Source: Isoetes taiwanensis (lineage: Eukaryota > Streptophyta > Lycopodiopsida > Isoetales > Isoetaceae). From it: 64,000 bases of DNA. Under the pieces are notes generated by a model. The model was not told where the DNA came from and searched no databases. It worked only from the letters and a program-made list of their open reading frames with translations. Position numbers and translations under genes: made by a program. This document shows, one piece after another, positions 53,591 to 64,000 of the stretch. Where the stretch lies: assembly GCA_021234155.1 (NCBI GenBank), contig JAJEKV010000216.1, forward strand, positions 808,001 through 872,000. The letters are read 5' to 3'. How positions within the stretch are numbered: the first letter of the stretch is position 1; every line of letters starts with the position of its first letter.

Positions 53591-56500
53591 ACCCCGGAGT
53601 GAAGAAAAAGGAGGAAGGGTTTCGAGGGCTGGAAGCCATCTCGGTTCGAAAGTGATCCTCACGGGAGTGAGGACGGGCACCATTATGGTACTGGCCAATG
53701 AGATCCTGGCGTGTTTGAAGAGCAGGAGGAGTGTTTTGGCCAAGGGCAGGATCTGCATCAATAAGAAAGCGAGATCGTACCATGTCTTCAAGGGCGACAT
53801 ATGCCCCGAAGAAATGTAACCGACATTCCATGAGGAGGCGGTCCGGAGGCCAAAGGCACCATTAATCGGCATTCGAATTGCAAAGTGAAAAATGGGACGC
53901 CGGGCCGATTTAAGGAGCTTAGCAAAATGCATTTGAGAGCAAGCACAAAAACCGCTTGAAGATGGATCAAGGATCGTGAGGTGGTGGCATTCTCGCAAGA
54001 AGGTGTCAAGACCATGAAGCGATCCGCCGCCGTTGCCAACCACGCTCATTAGCAATATAGATCCAATTGCGGTGGTATCCGTGAGTGGCACCTTCTTCCC
54101 AATGTGAGCGGCTTAACAAAGCGTGGATCCCACCGGAGATCCGGCCGAGATCCGAGGTGGAGTCCATCCGCATGACCATCCATGACCTTGGTCCAAAAAG
54201 GGAGGCCAATCAGAAGTCAGAACCTCGGGCGGAGGTACGCCCGAGGGAAGCATAGGGAGAAGGAACCATGCCCGTGGGCGTGGAAGGCTTGAGCGGTCTC
54301 CCCGAATTGATCGACAAGATCCGGATCAAGAGCTTGACACCAACGCATCCCAAAGAGAAGCAGAGTTGAGAGTTGGCGGGGAGGGCTATCCCATCCCGTG
54401 GGGACCGTCTTGCTATCCAATGAGCTCGTAATTGATTATAACCGGCGAGGTGCCGATATAAATTTGTGCATAGGGAAGATCCTCGAGATGTCCTAGATAC
54501 TTATTATTCATTCGCTTTCCGCAAGCCAGAGAGATAAATGATTGGCAAGCTCTGCATGTACTCCGATGAAGAGTTTGGGTCCGAGCATGATCCGCAAGAT
54601 ATGGATTGTTATCCCGAAGCAACCATTGCACTGGGGTCACCCCGAAAGAGCCGGGCGCGGGCCCATTTCCGCCAAGTGTTCCCGTGGTATCACCCGGATA
54701 GAAATCATGAAATATGTAAGCCATGGGCTGAACAACTCTTCGAAGGTGATAAAGTCCGGATCGGGCGCGGTGTATGAGATCAAAAGACCACAAGGGCACA
54801 AAGACAACCCTTGTCTTCAATGGAGAGTTCCGCCAAACCAAGAAAATCTGCGGTGCGTGGGAATATCCACAGTCCATCCGGCCGCGATGCCACCGAAAAG
54901 GAAGAGGTGGGCGCGAAAGCAACCACATAATCGGATAGCGTGAAGGAAACGGGAAGTCAACGGGCATTCGTTAATAATGGCGGTAGAAAGGCGTCAAGTT
55001 TTGCTTTGAGCCTCATCGCCAGATCAATAGCTTGTCTGCGGCCGTTGTTCAAGATCACGGATCCGGTTTGTCCTTTCTAGCAAAGAAGCGGATTGGTCAC
55101 ACGGACCGTTTCGAAGTGTTGACTGGGGAGGAGGATTTCCGGAGTATTGAGACGAAGCACGGCAATCTCCGGGTCATCCAATCTTCTGTTTCTCGCACCT
55201 CTCGTAGTTTCATCTTGAAGAGAGGTGAGCCGAGAGGTCTGTGGTAGAAAGCCGAGCCGGGCCAAGGAGGCAATTTGAGCGCCCCGCTCAGAAGGTTTTG
55301 AACTTGAGTGCTGAAATTTTCACAAAGTTCGAGTACAAAGGCGTTGAGCTTAGCAATATCTCAAGGCCCTTGGTACCTCGGGGAGATCGCTTGGACTTGT
55401 TGTGCTCCAATAAATTTTGAATTTCTCGATTGAGCTGAGCTTTGCTGATCCGCAAGTTGGCTGACTTGATCTTGTGCACTTTTGAGATCCGTGATGAGCC
55501 TGTAAAGAGAGCTTGCGCTTGTCTTAAAGTTTGGCCTCCAAAGTTGCAACTTGGGCGCTGGCGCCTTTGAAGGTCCCCGTGTACCGCGAGTCGGAGGCCT
55601 CTAGTGCTCGTTGAACCCCGCTCATAAGAGCTGCCTTGGGATTCTTGTAACTTGAGAGCAGCAAGCCTTGAGCATCCTGGCCGATACGTGATACAACAAC
55701 CGACGAGGGTGTTGTGGTGGTGGAGCGGGCCGGTTGCCCGGGTTTGTGATGTTTGGGAAAGATGGTGTGAACCGGATGGTGTAGCGGAGGAGGAGACAAT
55801 TGACATGGGTGTGCGGACTTTGGACATGACCAGGTGGAAGAAGGGCGTGAAGTGCCAAATCGGTTAGTCGATTGGAAGGGACCGTGAGTGGAATTATGAG
55901 AATTTTGTGGTGTGGGAGGAAAGTAATGACCGGATGAGGGCTTGAAAGTGGCCTCCCGTTAAACTTTCGAGGAAATGGAAGTGGCACCCAAGGCGGTCCA
56001 CTTCTTGGAGAAGACGATAGAACATCATTTGGGGCCAATCTATGGTGGTTGGAGTGTGTAGCAGTTGATGACCAGGTTATAGAAAGGTTTATTGATATGG
56101 GTGTTCTTGATAGAATAATTGAAGGAACTTGGCGCCACGTAAATTTAACAAAGGTTTCGTGGAGGTTTGTCGATATTGGTCGACGATGGACATTGGCATG
56201 ATAAGGAGGTGCACCAAACTCGTGACATCTAGATCCCGTGATGGGCAGACCATGATAAACAAAGGGTGTGCAAGGGAATATGAAATACCCCAGAAATCAA
56301 ATGTTGAGTCATGAAATGGTGGTGCCATCGACCCACGATGGTGTAGCCATGCGGTACGTTAACGATATTGGCGATGAACTGCTATCACCGTCGATTTGGA
56401 GCCGGAAGTTCCATTTGAGAGAATTCAGAAAAGCTTTTGTCGTTCAGCGACTTCTTTATTTGGGCCAACAAGGGCTTCACGGAAAGTGGGCGTCAAGAAG

Positions 56501-56970
56501 GATACAGATGCAAAAAGAGCCGGATCCTTGGGAGCAGTAGCTTGAAGTGTAGAAAATCTTGGGGCAGCCATGGTAACGATTTGCAGAAATGAAGAGTGAT
56601 TCAAAGGCGGAGGACGAAAGTCAAGCACGGAGGACAAAGGGCGGAAGAACGAAAAAAGGTTTTAGGGCTAATAACTGGAGGCGAAGAGGTATGAAGAGGG
56701 CGAAACTGGAGCCGTTGATGGTGCCAGGTGTCGAAAGATGCCAAGGAGTGTATTGAGAGGCAAAAATTTGGCTAAGTCCCCAAAAACGTAAGGGAGAAGC
56801 AATGAACGGTGAGGATGAGACGTGAGAGAAGGATCGGATGTGAGGTGGGCAAAGGACACACATTAATGTCCGGCGGGCGTGAAAAGAAGAAATGGCATTC
56901 AATGCTGGCAACTCGAAGTGGGATATCATTAAAAGGAATGTGGCGTAAGGTACCATGGCTAGATATGCGG
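53591..56970 (-). pseudogene. Extra sense-strand coding region downstream of Gypsy pol, function unknown
   Basis: A chain of minus-strand frames looks like one decayed protein. It starts near 56570 with MAAPRFSTL, then PNKEVAERQKLF (about 56430-56460) and a Pro-rich linker (55750-55950). A Gln/Ser/Ala-rich heptad-like stretch follows (55370-55560, with ITDLKSAQDQVSQLADQQSS), a probable coiled coil. Further on are blocks with FRWHRGRMDCGYSHAPQIF and RHLAGYNQLR-like segments (54400-54900) and HFGAYVALEDMVRSRFLID-like frames (53550-53830). I do not recognise the fold. Position and strand fit the additional ORF (env-like or unknown) known after pol in the Athila/Tat branch of Gypsy elements. Confidence 0.4.
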
Positions 56971-57068
56971 CGGGGAGAAAAGATTCTCATTTTAGAAATG
57001 CCTTGCATTGCAAACACGCTGGCGATTTGTGTGATTGGTCCACGTCGACAAGGAGTTCCTCAGTTGGC

Positions 57069-57075
57069 TATATAA
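57069..57075 (+). promoter_or_regulatory. TATA box-like motif before the antisense Cys-rich ORF
   Basis: TATATAA on the plus strand, 35 bases before the ATG at 57104. The spacing is almost the same as in the nsLTP gene at the left end of the window. Confidence 0.4.
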
Positions 57076-57103
57076 GACGAACCGGGAGTAACGAAGGCAT
57101 CCG

Positions 57104-57328
57104 ATGGCGCTCAGCATGGCTGCTGCTGGTTTGAACGAGGACTGCACTATGCCCACGAACTGTCAGGAGTGGATTACCTGCAAGATGAATTGTCTGGACC
57201 TTCGGCCGCCACAATCGCGTGGCGTGAGAATGGACGGGTGCTGGTGTGGGGATGGTCGAACATCCCCGGCATCCAAGACCAACGGGATGGAGGTGGTTTC
57301 CACGACCTTCGCTGATCCCGAAAGGTAA
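57104..57328 (+). CDS. Small Cys-rich ORF, antisense inside the Gypsy element
   Basis: 74 residues, plus strand, opposite to the surrounding retrotransposon and placed between the pol stop (57510) and the extra coding region. Six cysteines at 14, 20, 26, 30, 46 and 48 give C-X5-C-X5-C-X3-C-X15-C-X1-C. The CXXXC and CXC pairs recall the defensin-like CS-alpha-beta pattern but two of the usual eight Cys are missing, and no signal peptide is evident. A TATA box lies upstream, and an AT-rich stretch with possible poly(A) signals lies at 57440-57500. Antisense ORFs near the 3' end are known in Tat-branch Gypsy elements. It could equally be chance. Confidence 0.3.
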   Translation: MALSMAAAGLNEDCTMPTNCQEWITCKMNCLDLRPPQSRGVRMDGCWCGDGRTSPASKTNGMEVVSTTFADPER

Positions 57329-57509
57329 CCTCTACCATCTCCTCAAGATCACCTCGCCTCCAAACCCCGAGTAGAGGGTTTTTCTTCTTAGGACTTAGTA
57401 GATAGGGCTCGAGCCCTGCTTTTGTATATAGGCAAAGCCCATACGAGGAAATAATTTGGCCGCCTACATTTTGTAAAAAATCTCCACTATAATATAATAT
57501 GCCGCCTTT

Positions 57510-60500
57510 CTAGTCACTTTCTGTGGTGTTTGCTTCTTGAACTGTATCTGTTTGTTGATTTTCGCTTTCTGTGTGATGAAATGCTTTGAGACGAAAACCA
57601 TTAACCAATGTAGGTAATGGAGTGCCATCTAACTCGCCAGCTTGGAAAACGCTTGGGTCTAACCACTTGAACAATTTGATAAGGGCCAAGCCAACTAAAC
57701 TTGAGTTTACCCGGAAAATTTTTGTACCGAATCATAAAGAAGAACCAAATCGCCTTCTTTAAATGTTTTTGTCTTCGACGCTTGTCATGTAAAGATTTTG
57801 CAATTGTTGTCCATGAAGAACACGAATATAAGCATCCCTTCAAGTTCATCCAACTGCTCTAATTGATAGACCCTTTCTTTGAGTGCAGCAGTGGATTATG
57901 AGTCAGAGCGGGTTGAAAACGGAGTGTTGGAAGGATGTATTCAAACGGCATAAGAGCTTCGACCATAAACCAATTTAAAAGGAGTGTGACCCGGTAGCAA
58001 TCTTGAAACAAGTATTGTAGGCCCAAAGAAAAAAGAGGGAAGTTTTGTCCGCCAACTGGGCGGGAAGCGCCACAAATTTTCTTGAGAATGGTGACCGAGT
58101 TTTGTTGGTGCTTTCTCGCCAAACCATTACCTTGAGGATAGTAAGGTGTGCTCTTGTGATGATGTATCAGGAGATAATCCGGCTGACTCCTTGATAGTAT
58201 GATTGATGAAATGGACACCAATGGTCACCGACCAGCCCGTGGGGCAGCTGAATCGCGGATAATTTGTTGATAGAGGACCCTAGTGTGCTTGTTGCCGCAG
58301 TTGTTGTCCGAAGTGCACAAGCCCGCCCATTTGGTAAAGAAGTCCTGAGAACTGGGACGTAATCCGCACGGGTGTGCCGCGCAGAGGATCTATAGGTCCC
58401 ACAAAGTCCATTCCCCATTTGCTGAAGGGAAGTGGCGCGGGCTTAACGGGCTGGCCAAGGGAAGAGCCGCGGGGTCGTACGCCCCACCATGGGCAAGCAT
58501 CACACGCGGCGGGCGCATGCGGAGCATCTTTGAAGAGCGTGGGCCAATAATACCCAGCAGCTAGAAGGATTTTATGCGGCCGTGGTGTCACCATGAAAAT
58601 GACCACCACCTAGCCCTTGATGAGCTTCTCGAACAATATCCGAACTTCATGAGGTAGAACACAACCGGCAAGGATGGTGTCCGCATTCTTTTGTAAAGAT
58701 GTCCCGCAACCATGGTGTAGTCACGGACCTCTGGGAGAAATTGATGGCTTAATTTCGGGATTGTCGCTGGGCGGGAGAAAGCGCCTCTGCCTCTTCGGGT
58801 GGAAGAGCACCCGTGAGGAGGGTACCGCTGAAAATCATGGAACCAATGTGGTGTTGCGTTATTAAAAAGAGCCGAAAGCATCGAAAGGCGTCACGAGACT
58901 CCGGTTGAGGGATCATCCAGGTGGATGCGGAAAGATAATCCGGGATTTACATGAGATTTGCCGGCCTTATGAACGCGATTTCAAAAGGAGCAAATTCTTG
59001 GAGAAGAAGGACCCAACGAGCAATGCGCCCGTGGGCGTGGACTTGTTGATCAAATAGAGGAGTGCTTGGTGGTCCACAAAGAACTTGATTTGACTGCCCA
59101 AAAGGTAATGACGGAAGGCGTTGGACACAGAAAAATGAGACCCAAAGCTTTCGCTCCGCGGGCGGAATAGTTGCGCCGCCAGTAATTGAGTTTTCTGGCT
59201 GGGCGAAGCGATTTGGTTTGTCGATTAATGCGCATCATATTCTTGAGAAAGAACGGCTCCAATAGCAAACGCCGGAGACATCTACATGAACGTGGAAAGG
59301 GCTTTGTCCCATTGAGGAGGAACAAGAACCGGGTGCCCGAGTAAGCAAAAGCCAAATTTGTTGAAAGCAAAGATCCGCACAGGAATTCCAAGCCAGTGGA
59401 TTCGTCACCCGTGAGTTTATGAATGGGATCCGCAATGGTCGCTAGTCCGTATGAAGGTGGAGTAATAATTGACCTTTACCGGGGAAAGAGCGTGGTTCCT
59501 TGATATTGGCCGGTGCTTGAGCCTTGAGCACATTAACCGATTTTGGCAGGATCTGGTGGTGATACCGCTTTGCCGACAACATGGCCTAACAGAACACCGT
59601 GAGGTGACGAAAAAGGTGCATTTCTCAGATTGAGACTAATGGGACTCATCACATTTCTCGGAAGACGAAGTTCCAATTTATCCAAATGGTCAGCCATGGA
59701 ATCAGAGGGCGAGAAGTCATCTTGAAAAATTTGCAAGAAGGGATTTTCCTTCATGAAATCATGAAAACCGAGCATGATGCTGGAAACGCTGATGGAGAGT
59801 TTGATAATCCAAAAGGAACCACCTTGTAGGCAAAAGTGACCTACCGGGTGGTGAAAGTAGTCTTGAGTTGATCGGATTCTTTGATTGAGATCGATTGACA
59901 GCCGGAAAAAAACCATCCATGAAGGAGTACATCTCATGTCCGACCACCTCTTCCAACTCCGGTCCGTGAAGGGAAGTGGAAAATGATCACGCCTCCGCGG
60001 CCCGATTGAGTTTCCGATAGTCCACACTGACGCCGGATCTTACCATTGTGTTTGAGGGCAATGACGATGGGGCTCACCCATTCGTAATGTTTGACCTCAT
60101 AGATCAAAACCCGTTAAGGAGTTTGTCAATTTCGCCTTGGACGCGATCACGGTGAATTAGGGTTGAGCCTGCACTGTCGTTGCTAAACTGGTCGTGCATC
60201 AGATTTGGTAGGAATGGTGAGTTCCCCCAAGCTTTTGTTGATTCCCGAAGATCTCTCAGAACTCCGTGCGAAAATGTGTTTGAATTTTGTGAGCGGCTTG
60301 ACGGTTTTTATTACGATAAGGAGCGGAAGATTTGCAGCAATGCGACAGTTGATTGTTGCCCACGCCCACAATCTCGACTTCGGAGTCCTAATATGGGGTA
60401 TTACTTCAAGATCCCGGACAATGTGTGCAGGAGGTTGAGCATAACCGGATCGGTGGCACTGCGTGGTGAAAAGAGGGTTGCTCGGTTTCATCCGGCCAGA

Positions 60501-61140
60501 GGTTGCTTCATGACGGCCGTGTACATCAAATGGGAGTTGCGTGGAGGTTCAAAGATTCAAAAGTGATCAACACGTTTGATTCGATTGCAAGGAGCGGGTA
60601 AGGGTCAAGCAAAGCGACCCACGGCTGGTCCCGATCAAGAGTCATTTCTCCCCAAGGATCGGCATATTGATATTCGGGTAGGATGGCAGAGGCGCACTTC
60701 GCGGTGGAGCCCGAACTTGATAAATATTCCGAGCTTCTTGAGGACTGCGTATCCGAGAGAGGGTTCCGCATGTTCAACGAAATGATCCCCTGTTTTTAAA
60801 AGTCCATGGTGGCATTGAGATGACCATCGGTGATGACTAACCGTCCGTGGCCCGAGAATGGATACTCTTTGCCCGGCGGAGAAAAGGTCGGGCCGACCAA
60901 CATTTCATAGTCACTGGATCTTCGCCTTTCAAACTCCAAATTCCATGGGGAAGCGGAGATCACCGATGTTGATGTGAAGAAGAGGTGGACGCCTTGAGGT
61001 CGCGTGGATATGGCCATTAGCCAACTTGATGTCATATGGGGCAACGAAAGAGTTGTGTGATGCCCATTTGTTTGGCGGAGTTTATCCGTGATGAGATTGA
61101 TACGCTACCTCCATCTATTTGAACATGGTTGACTTGCTGA
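57510..61140 (-). pseudogene. Gypsy pol polyprotein (protease, RT, RNase H, integrase), frameshifted
   Basis: Minus strand. The protease DGGS-like active-site block lies at about 61095-61130. RT: VDYRKLNRAAE (about 60005-60025), HFPLPFTD then EEVVGHEMYSFMDGF (59915-59975), the catalytic block FLQIFQDDFSP (about 59715-59745, with the two Asp), and LLGHVV (about 59575-59590). RNase H: FHVHVDVSGVC (about 59270-59300) and FFVDHQALLYLINK (about 59040-59080). Integrase: a zinc-finger/core start with AGYYWPTLFKDA and ACDAC (about 58495-58560), LPFSKWGMDFVGPIDP (about 58385-58435), STPYYPQGNGLARKHQ (about 58105-58150), and the C-terminal FSWLGPYQIVQV (about 57665-57700). The frame ends at a TAG at 57510-57512. 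Several shifts. Confidence 0.85.
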
Positions 61141-61870
61141 TTACCCACCGTGGCATGGACCGTGGGTGTAGAGGTAGTAACGTTCCCCCCAACTAAAACA
61201 GCTTAGGAGTGGTAACCGGTCCTTGAGAGCGGGACACGAGTTTCAAAATGGTTGCAAGCTTAAAGGAATTTTGATCTTGGCTAGCTCCTCTTGGAGTTCT
61301 AGAGGCACATGAGAAAAAGGATCTGCTGGTTCCACCGGTAAAGCCGGAGCGTGGTAGTGAAGCGAAGAAACTTCTTTGAGTAAGTCAACTTCGGCAAAGA
61401 ATATTGGGATACGCCCGAGAGCGTGGAGGTTGAGATGTGGAAGGTGTATCTTGTCTTTGTTGAGCTCTACGGTGGTGGCATGAACATTTGCCAATGTGCG
61501 GCCTTCAGCCAGCATGCATGAGTTCAAAATGCTTTGGCTTAACTTTTGGCATGACATGTGGCATGAGCTTCCAAGTCGTGCAAAGTGAACCTTTTTTCGC
61601 CCTCATGAGGAATGGTGTCAATCGCAAAGGCAAAGGCGTGCCATTCGGAATAATGGTCAAGGGATGTGATGCCTTGGTGCGGCGGAAACTAAACCAACCC
61701 AATTTGACTACCGGACTGAGGATTAAGTGCCCTAAAATTCTCTTGGGTTTAGTTGATCCAAATTGAGGTTGATTTTGTTGGAGCCGTTGATAGCGCGATT
61801 GCCGAGGTTTGGTGGCTTCTTAAGAACGGGTTCTCGCCTTGCACAACAAGAGAATGGACTTTTAGCTTAA
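61141..61870 (-). pseudogene. Gypsy upstream region (gag end), degraded
   Basis: The frame 61243-61557 encodes LAEGRTLANVHATTVELNKD and LELQEELAKIKIPLSLQPF. By position it should be the linker between gag and protease. No CCHC knuckle or capsid motif is seen. Sequence resemblance to a retroelement ends at about 61870. Confidence 0.4.
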
Positions 61871-62215
61871 TGGGCTTGCGATGCTCGCGACGCGGATTGC
61901 CGCGAAATAACGCCACCATGCGACGCCACGCGACGTCATCCGCAGGTAACGCCGCATTGCGCGTGATGGTGCCATTATCCGACACGTATGGTGCGAGCGT
62001 CCGACATCGCGGACGCCGCCAGCGGACGACAGTGTCACGCCAAAAGTGACGATGTGTCACGCCAGTCGCGTCCGCGATGCGACGTTATGGTGCTTATCGC
62101 CCGGACATTAATCGCGGACGTGAAGCAGACTGGGCTTTCACGCCAAAGGACGCCGCGCCGTGGACGCATATGGGATGTTTATTTATCGACGCCGCATGCG
62201 ACGCCGTATATGTGA
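61870..62215. other. CpG-rich block
   Basis: A dense run of CG dinucleotides built on GACGCC, GCGACG and CGGACG motifs, unlike the AT-rich and CpG-poor flanks. Open frames cross it on both strands, but no protein motif is seen. It merges into the tandem-repeat block at 62208. Confidence 0.6.
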
Positions 62216-62371
62216 CGTGATGTGACGATGTGTCGATATGACACGTTAAGACGATATGTGACGATATGACACGCCCATATACGATATGTGACGATATGAC
62301 ACGCCAATATGTATATGTGACGATATGACACGTTAGTACGATATGTGACGAGGTGGTCGATGTGACGATAT
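62208..62371. repeat. Tandem repeat built on GTGACGATATGACAC
   Basis: Three exact copies of GTGACGATATGACACG (starting at about 62258, 62288 and 62316) plus several degenerate ones. The period is about 28-30 bp, with linkers such as TTAAGACGATAT and CCCATATACGATAT. The 15-mer is an imperfect palindrome (GTGwC...GwCAC). A related run GTGACATATGTGACATATGTG lies at about 63585-63606. Confidence 0.8.
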
Positions 62372-62425
62372 TTTTATACACTAAGTTTTGGTTTTTAGGA
62401 TTACAAATTCAATAATTGGCCCTGA

Positions 62426-63420
62426 TTGATACCGTCAGAAAAAGACTCGACGACCAACCCGCAGCCTTCATTTAAGCGTGTTGCCTCTAGACATGCATCA
62501 TCACAGATGTGCTACCGCATGAATTACCTCCTTCATCTAGACTTTGAGAAAAATGGTTTTTTTGGGGCTTTGAGAGATTGCAAGAGCCGGAAAAATATTG
62601 TCTCGAACTATATCAAAGAAACCAAAGAAGCACATATGGATACGCCAATGGCTGTGGGGAAGAAGGTTATGATTTAAAATTCTGCGCCGGGTATACAAGT
62701 AATTTAATGGCACTATGGAAGTTGAAAGATCAACATCAAGGTTGGAATCAGCAGCAATGCTTGAACTTGTAACTTTACCCCGCCAAACGCCGTGGATGAT
62801 TTTGTGATATATGATGGTGGAGGAATTTATGCTTCAATTGCACAAGTTCCATATGAAGCTAACCCCATTGATGAGGATTTTGAAAAGCCGAGATACTATG
62901 TGGCTACACCGTTGATGGCCTTGTTTCGAGATCCATACATGGAAAGTGGAATTGAACATAGCTCCGGGCCGCTATGCCAAGAAGAGTATCTAAACCGCCA
63001 CCGTTACCTTTGGAAGTCTTCAAAGTAGAGCATGTCATGGTGCAAAGGAAAATGGGCTTCACCGAGCTTAGGGATCACAAGGCGTTGAGCTTGCCGACAT
63101 TCATTGCCGGGTCCTTTGGTGCGCTTTTTAACGCCATGCTCGATTGTTTTCGCTTCATGACTCATGAACTTGTTCCGCTTTGAGCGCCAAGATTTTTATG
63201 GGTTGTCGCCAGATCGATTGTATGATCCGACAAATACAACATACGCCAGCCCAAAAATCATGCGCTTTTTTTCGAGAAATCTTTTAACTGCCTTTTTTAA
63301 TTTCTTCATTATGGCCATTCCGAGGTTGTGGAGGTTGTTGCCTTCTTGGACAAGTTTGTTCATCGAAAAATCAAGAGAATTGTGGAGTTGGTTGAACTAA
63401 AATATTTTAATTGGTCATCT
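62426..63420 (+). other. Uncharacterised coding-like sequence, frameshifted
   Basis: Open frames in all three plus-strand phases hand over to one another: FEKNGFFGALRD (62545), KYCLELYQRNQ (62590), NPIDEDFEKPRYYVATPLMA (about 62860), VEHVMVQRKMGFTELRDHK (about 63025), FIAGSFGALFNAMLD (about 63100), and RQDFYGLSPDRLYDPTNTTY (about 63185). Base composition and the hand-over pattern look like one protein broken by indels. I do not recognise the family. It lies between the two GTGAC-repeat runs, so it may be the cargo or coding part of a DNA transposon. Confidence 0.35.
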
Positions 63421-63582
63421 AGCAAAATGCTTTGGGAAGAAAATAAGTGTATTCTCTCGCAACATTCATTCTAGAACTTTCTACAACATTCGAATTTTCT
63501 AGAAGGATTCCTTAGGCTCACCCAAGATTCTCTTATATTTTAAAACTTTTAAAACTTTCTAGAACATTCTAGAACTTTCAGA

Positions 63583-63606
63583 TATGTGACATATGTGACA
63601 TATGTG
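63583..63606. repeat. Short ATATGTGAC direct repeats
   Basis: Three copies of ATATGTG(AC/TC) in a row, similar to the block at 62208-62371. The SNF2 reading frame loses resemblance to its family at this point. Confidence 0.6.
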
Positions 63607-64000
63607 TCGAGAAGGTCGATGTTCCGTAAAGGCACCATCTTCATTGTGCCCTTAAGCCCCAAAGAAGCACGTGAACTTTTAGTGTGAGCTTTTCTAATGG
63701 ATTGAGCTTCATCCGTAATAATTCTAAACCACCTAATGTTCGACAAGGTGCCCCTTTAGCCCTGGGGGCTGCTTCTTTTCATCCTCTTCGATGGCTTTCA
63801 GAATTCGTAACAAATGGTTCCATATGTAGTAAGCACAATGTCGCGGCTTACAAAGTTCAACACAATTTATTCTTCTCTCGATCTTCATGGTATATGTACA
63901 CGTATAGCTTGACAGATGGTGCTACTTTTTCCTTCAATTCATGTTCCCATTGTTTTAAAAGCGATTTAGGGCAAACAATCAAGGTGCTCCCGTGATTCTT
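63607..64000 (-). CDS. SNF2-family ATPase (RAD5/HLTF-like) fragment, truncated at window edge
   Basis: DNA-dependent ATPase of the SNF2 superfamily, which remodels chromatin or acts in post-replication repair. Seen on the minus strand, in shifting frames: motif Ia TLIVCPKSLLKQWEHEL (63925-63990), motif Ib DIVLTTYGTI (about 63810-63840), motif II ITDEAQSIRKAHTKSS (about 63675-63725; DEAQ box), and a motif III remnant WCLYGT (about 63625-63645; usual WCLTGTP). Motif I (GKT) would lie beyond the right edge. Two or more frameshifts occur, and similarity stops at about 63610, where GTGAC-type repeats start: an exon end, a break, or a captured gene piece. The DEAQ box and motif wording point to the RAD5/RAD16/HLTF branch. 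Confidence 0.7.

Larger units (their letters stand above)
52795..61560 (-). mobile_element. Long Ty3/Gypsy retrotransposon, minus strand, 3' LTR present, 5' LTR missing
   Basis: In element order (right to left): degraded gag/protease at about 60.8-61.6 kb; reverse transcriptase 59.5-60.1; RNase H 59.0-59.4; integrase 57.5-58.9; a ~3.5 kb extra region 53.6-57.0; polypurine tract at about 53573; 3' LTR 52795-53572. The reverse transcriptase resembles the Athila/Tat branch (PLPFTD...VVGHE.YSFMDGF). A long region after pol is known in that branch. The 5' LTR and primer-binding site are not found; the right side ends in a CpG-rich block of other origin. Confidence 0.75.

Noticed and set aside
53538-54943. 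Plus-strand ORFs of 93-133 residues in the Gypsy extra region
   Set aside because: The minus strand has longer, more protein-like frames and is the sense strand of the element; these look like shadows.

Overview
The window reads as nuclear DNA of a land plant with a large, transposon-rich genome. Evidence: a many-exon plant-type aminodeoxychorismate synthase gene, a plant eight-cysteine lipid-transfer-protein gene, an LTR element primed by initiator-Met tRNA, and several nested retrotransposons. A fern or another non-seed vascular plant is my guess from the repeat families; the sequence alone does not prove it. Three stretches look like host genes: an intact nsLTP-like gene at the left end (minus strand), a 14-exon aminodeoxychorismate synthase (ADCS) gene at 17.1-22.3 kb (plus strand), and a piece of a SNF2-family ATPase at the right edge (minus strand, running off the window).

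Layout. 0.2-0.5 kb: nsLTP with a TATA box. 0.6-6.6 kb: no recognisable gene, but a tandem duplication with a unit of about 650 bp. 6.6-8.7 kb: a LINE scrap, then a decayed copy of an element (family A) coding for a DUF7869-like, possibly transposase-like protein. 9.2-11.1 kb: a truncated Ty3/Gypsy element. 11.1-17.1 kb: nothing recognised. 17.1-22.3 kb: ADCS. 24.7-32.8 kb: a nest in which an L1-type LINE carries a second, unrelated LINE and is followed by a complete but decayed Ty1/Copia element with two LTRs. 33.1-39.0 kb: the most unusual segment, with two divergent coding regions (one DUF7869-like, family B) and arrays of an 18-bp palindrome repeated every ~30 bp. 39.4-41.2 kb: a second family A copy on the minus strand. 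43.3-46.9 kb: a tandem duplication carrying a small membrane-protein ORF, one copy split by a solo LTR with a perfect 5-bp target-site duplication. 48.1-52.0 kb: an L1-type LINE interrupted by a MITE. 52.8-61.6 kb: a long minus-strand Ty3/Gypsy element with an LTR, polypurine tract, a ~3.5 kb extra coding region after pol, and an antisense Cys-rich ORF. 61.9-63.6 kb: a CpG-rich block, a short tandem-repeat block and uncharacterised coding-like sequence. 63.6-64.0 kb: the SNF2 piece.

Caution. Almost every long coding region, including ADCS with its intact splice sites, has single-base frameshifts, often at homopolymers. Part of this may be residual long-read assembly error rather than gene death, so 'broken' calls here are provisional. 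All family names rest on motif recognition by eye; no database search was run.
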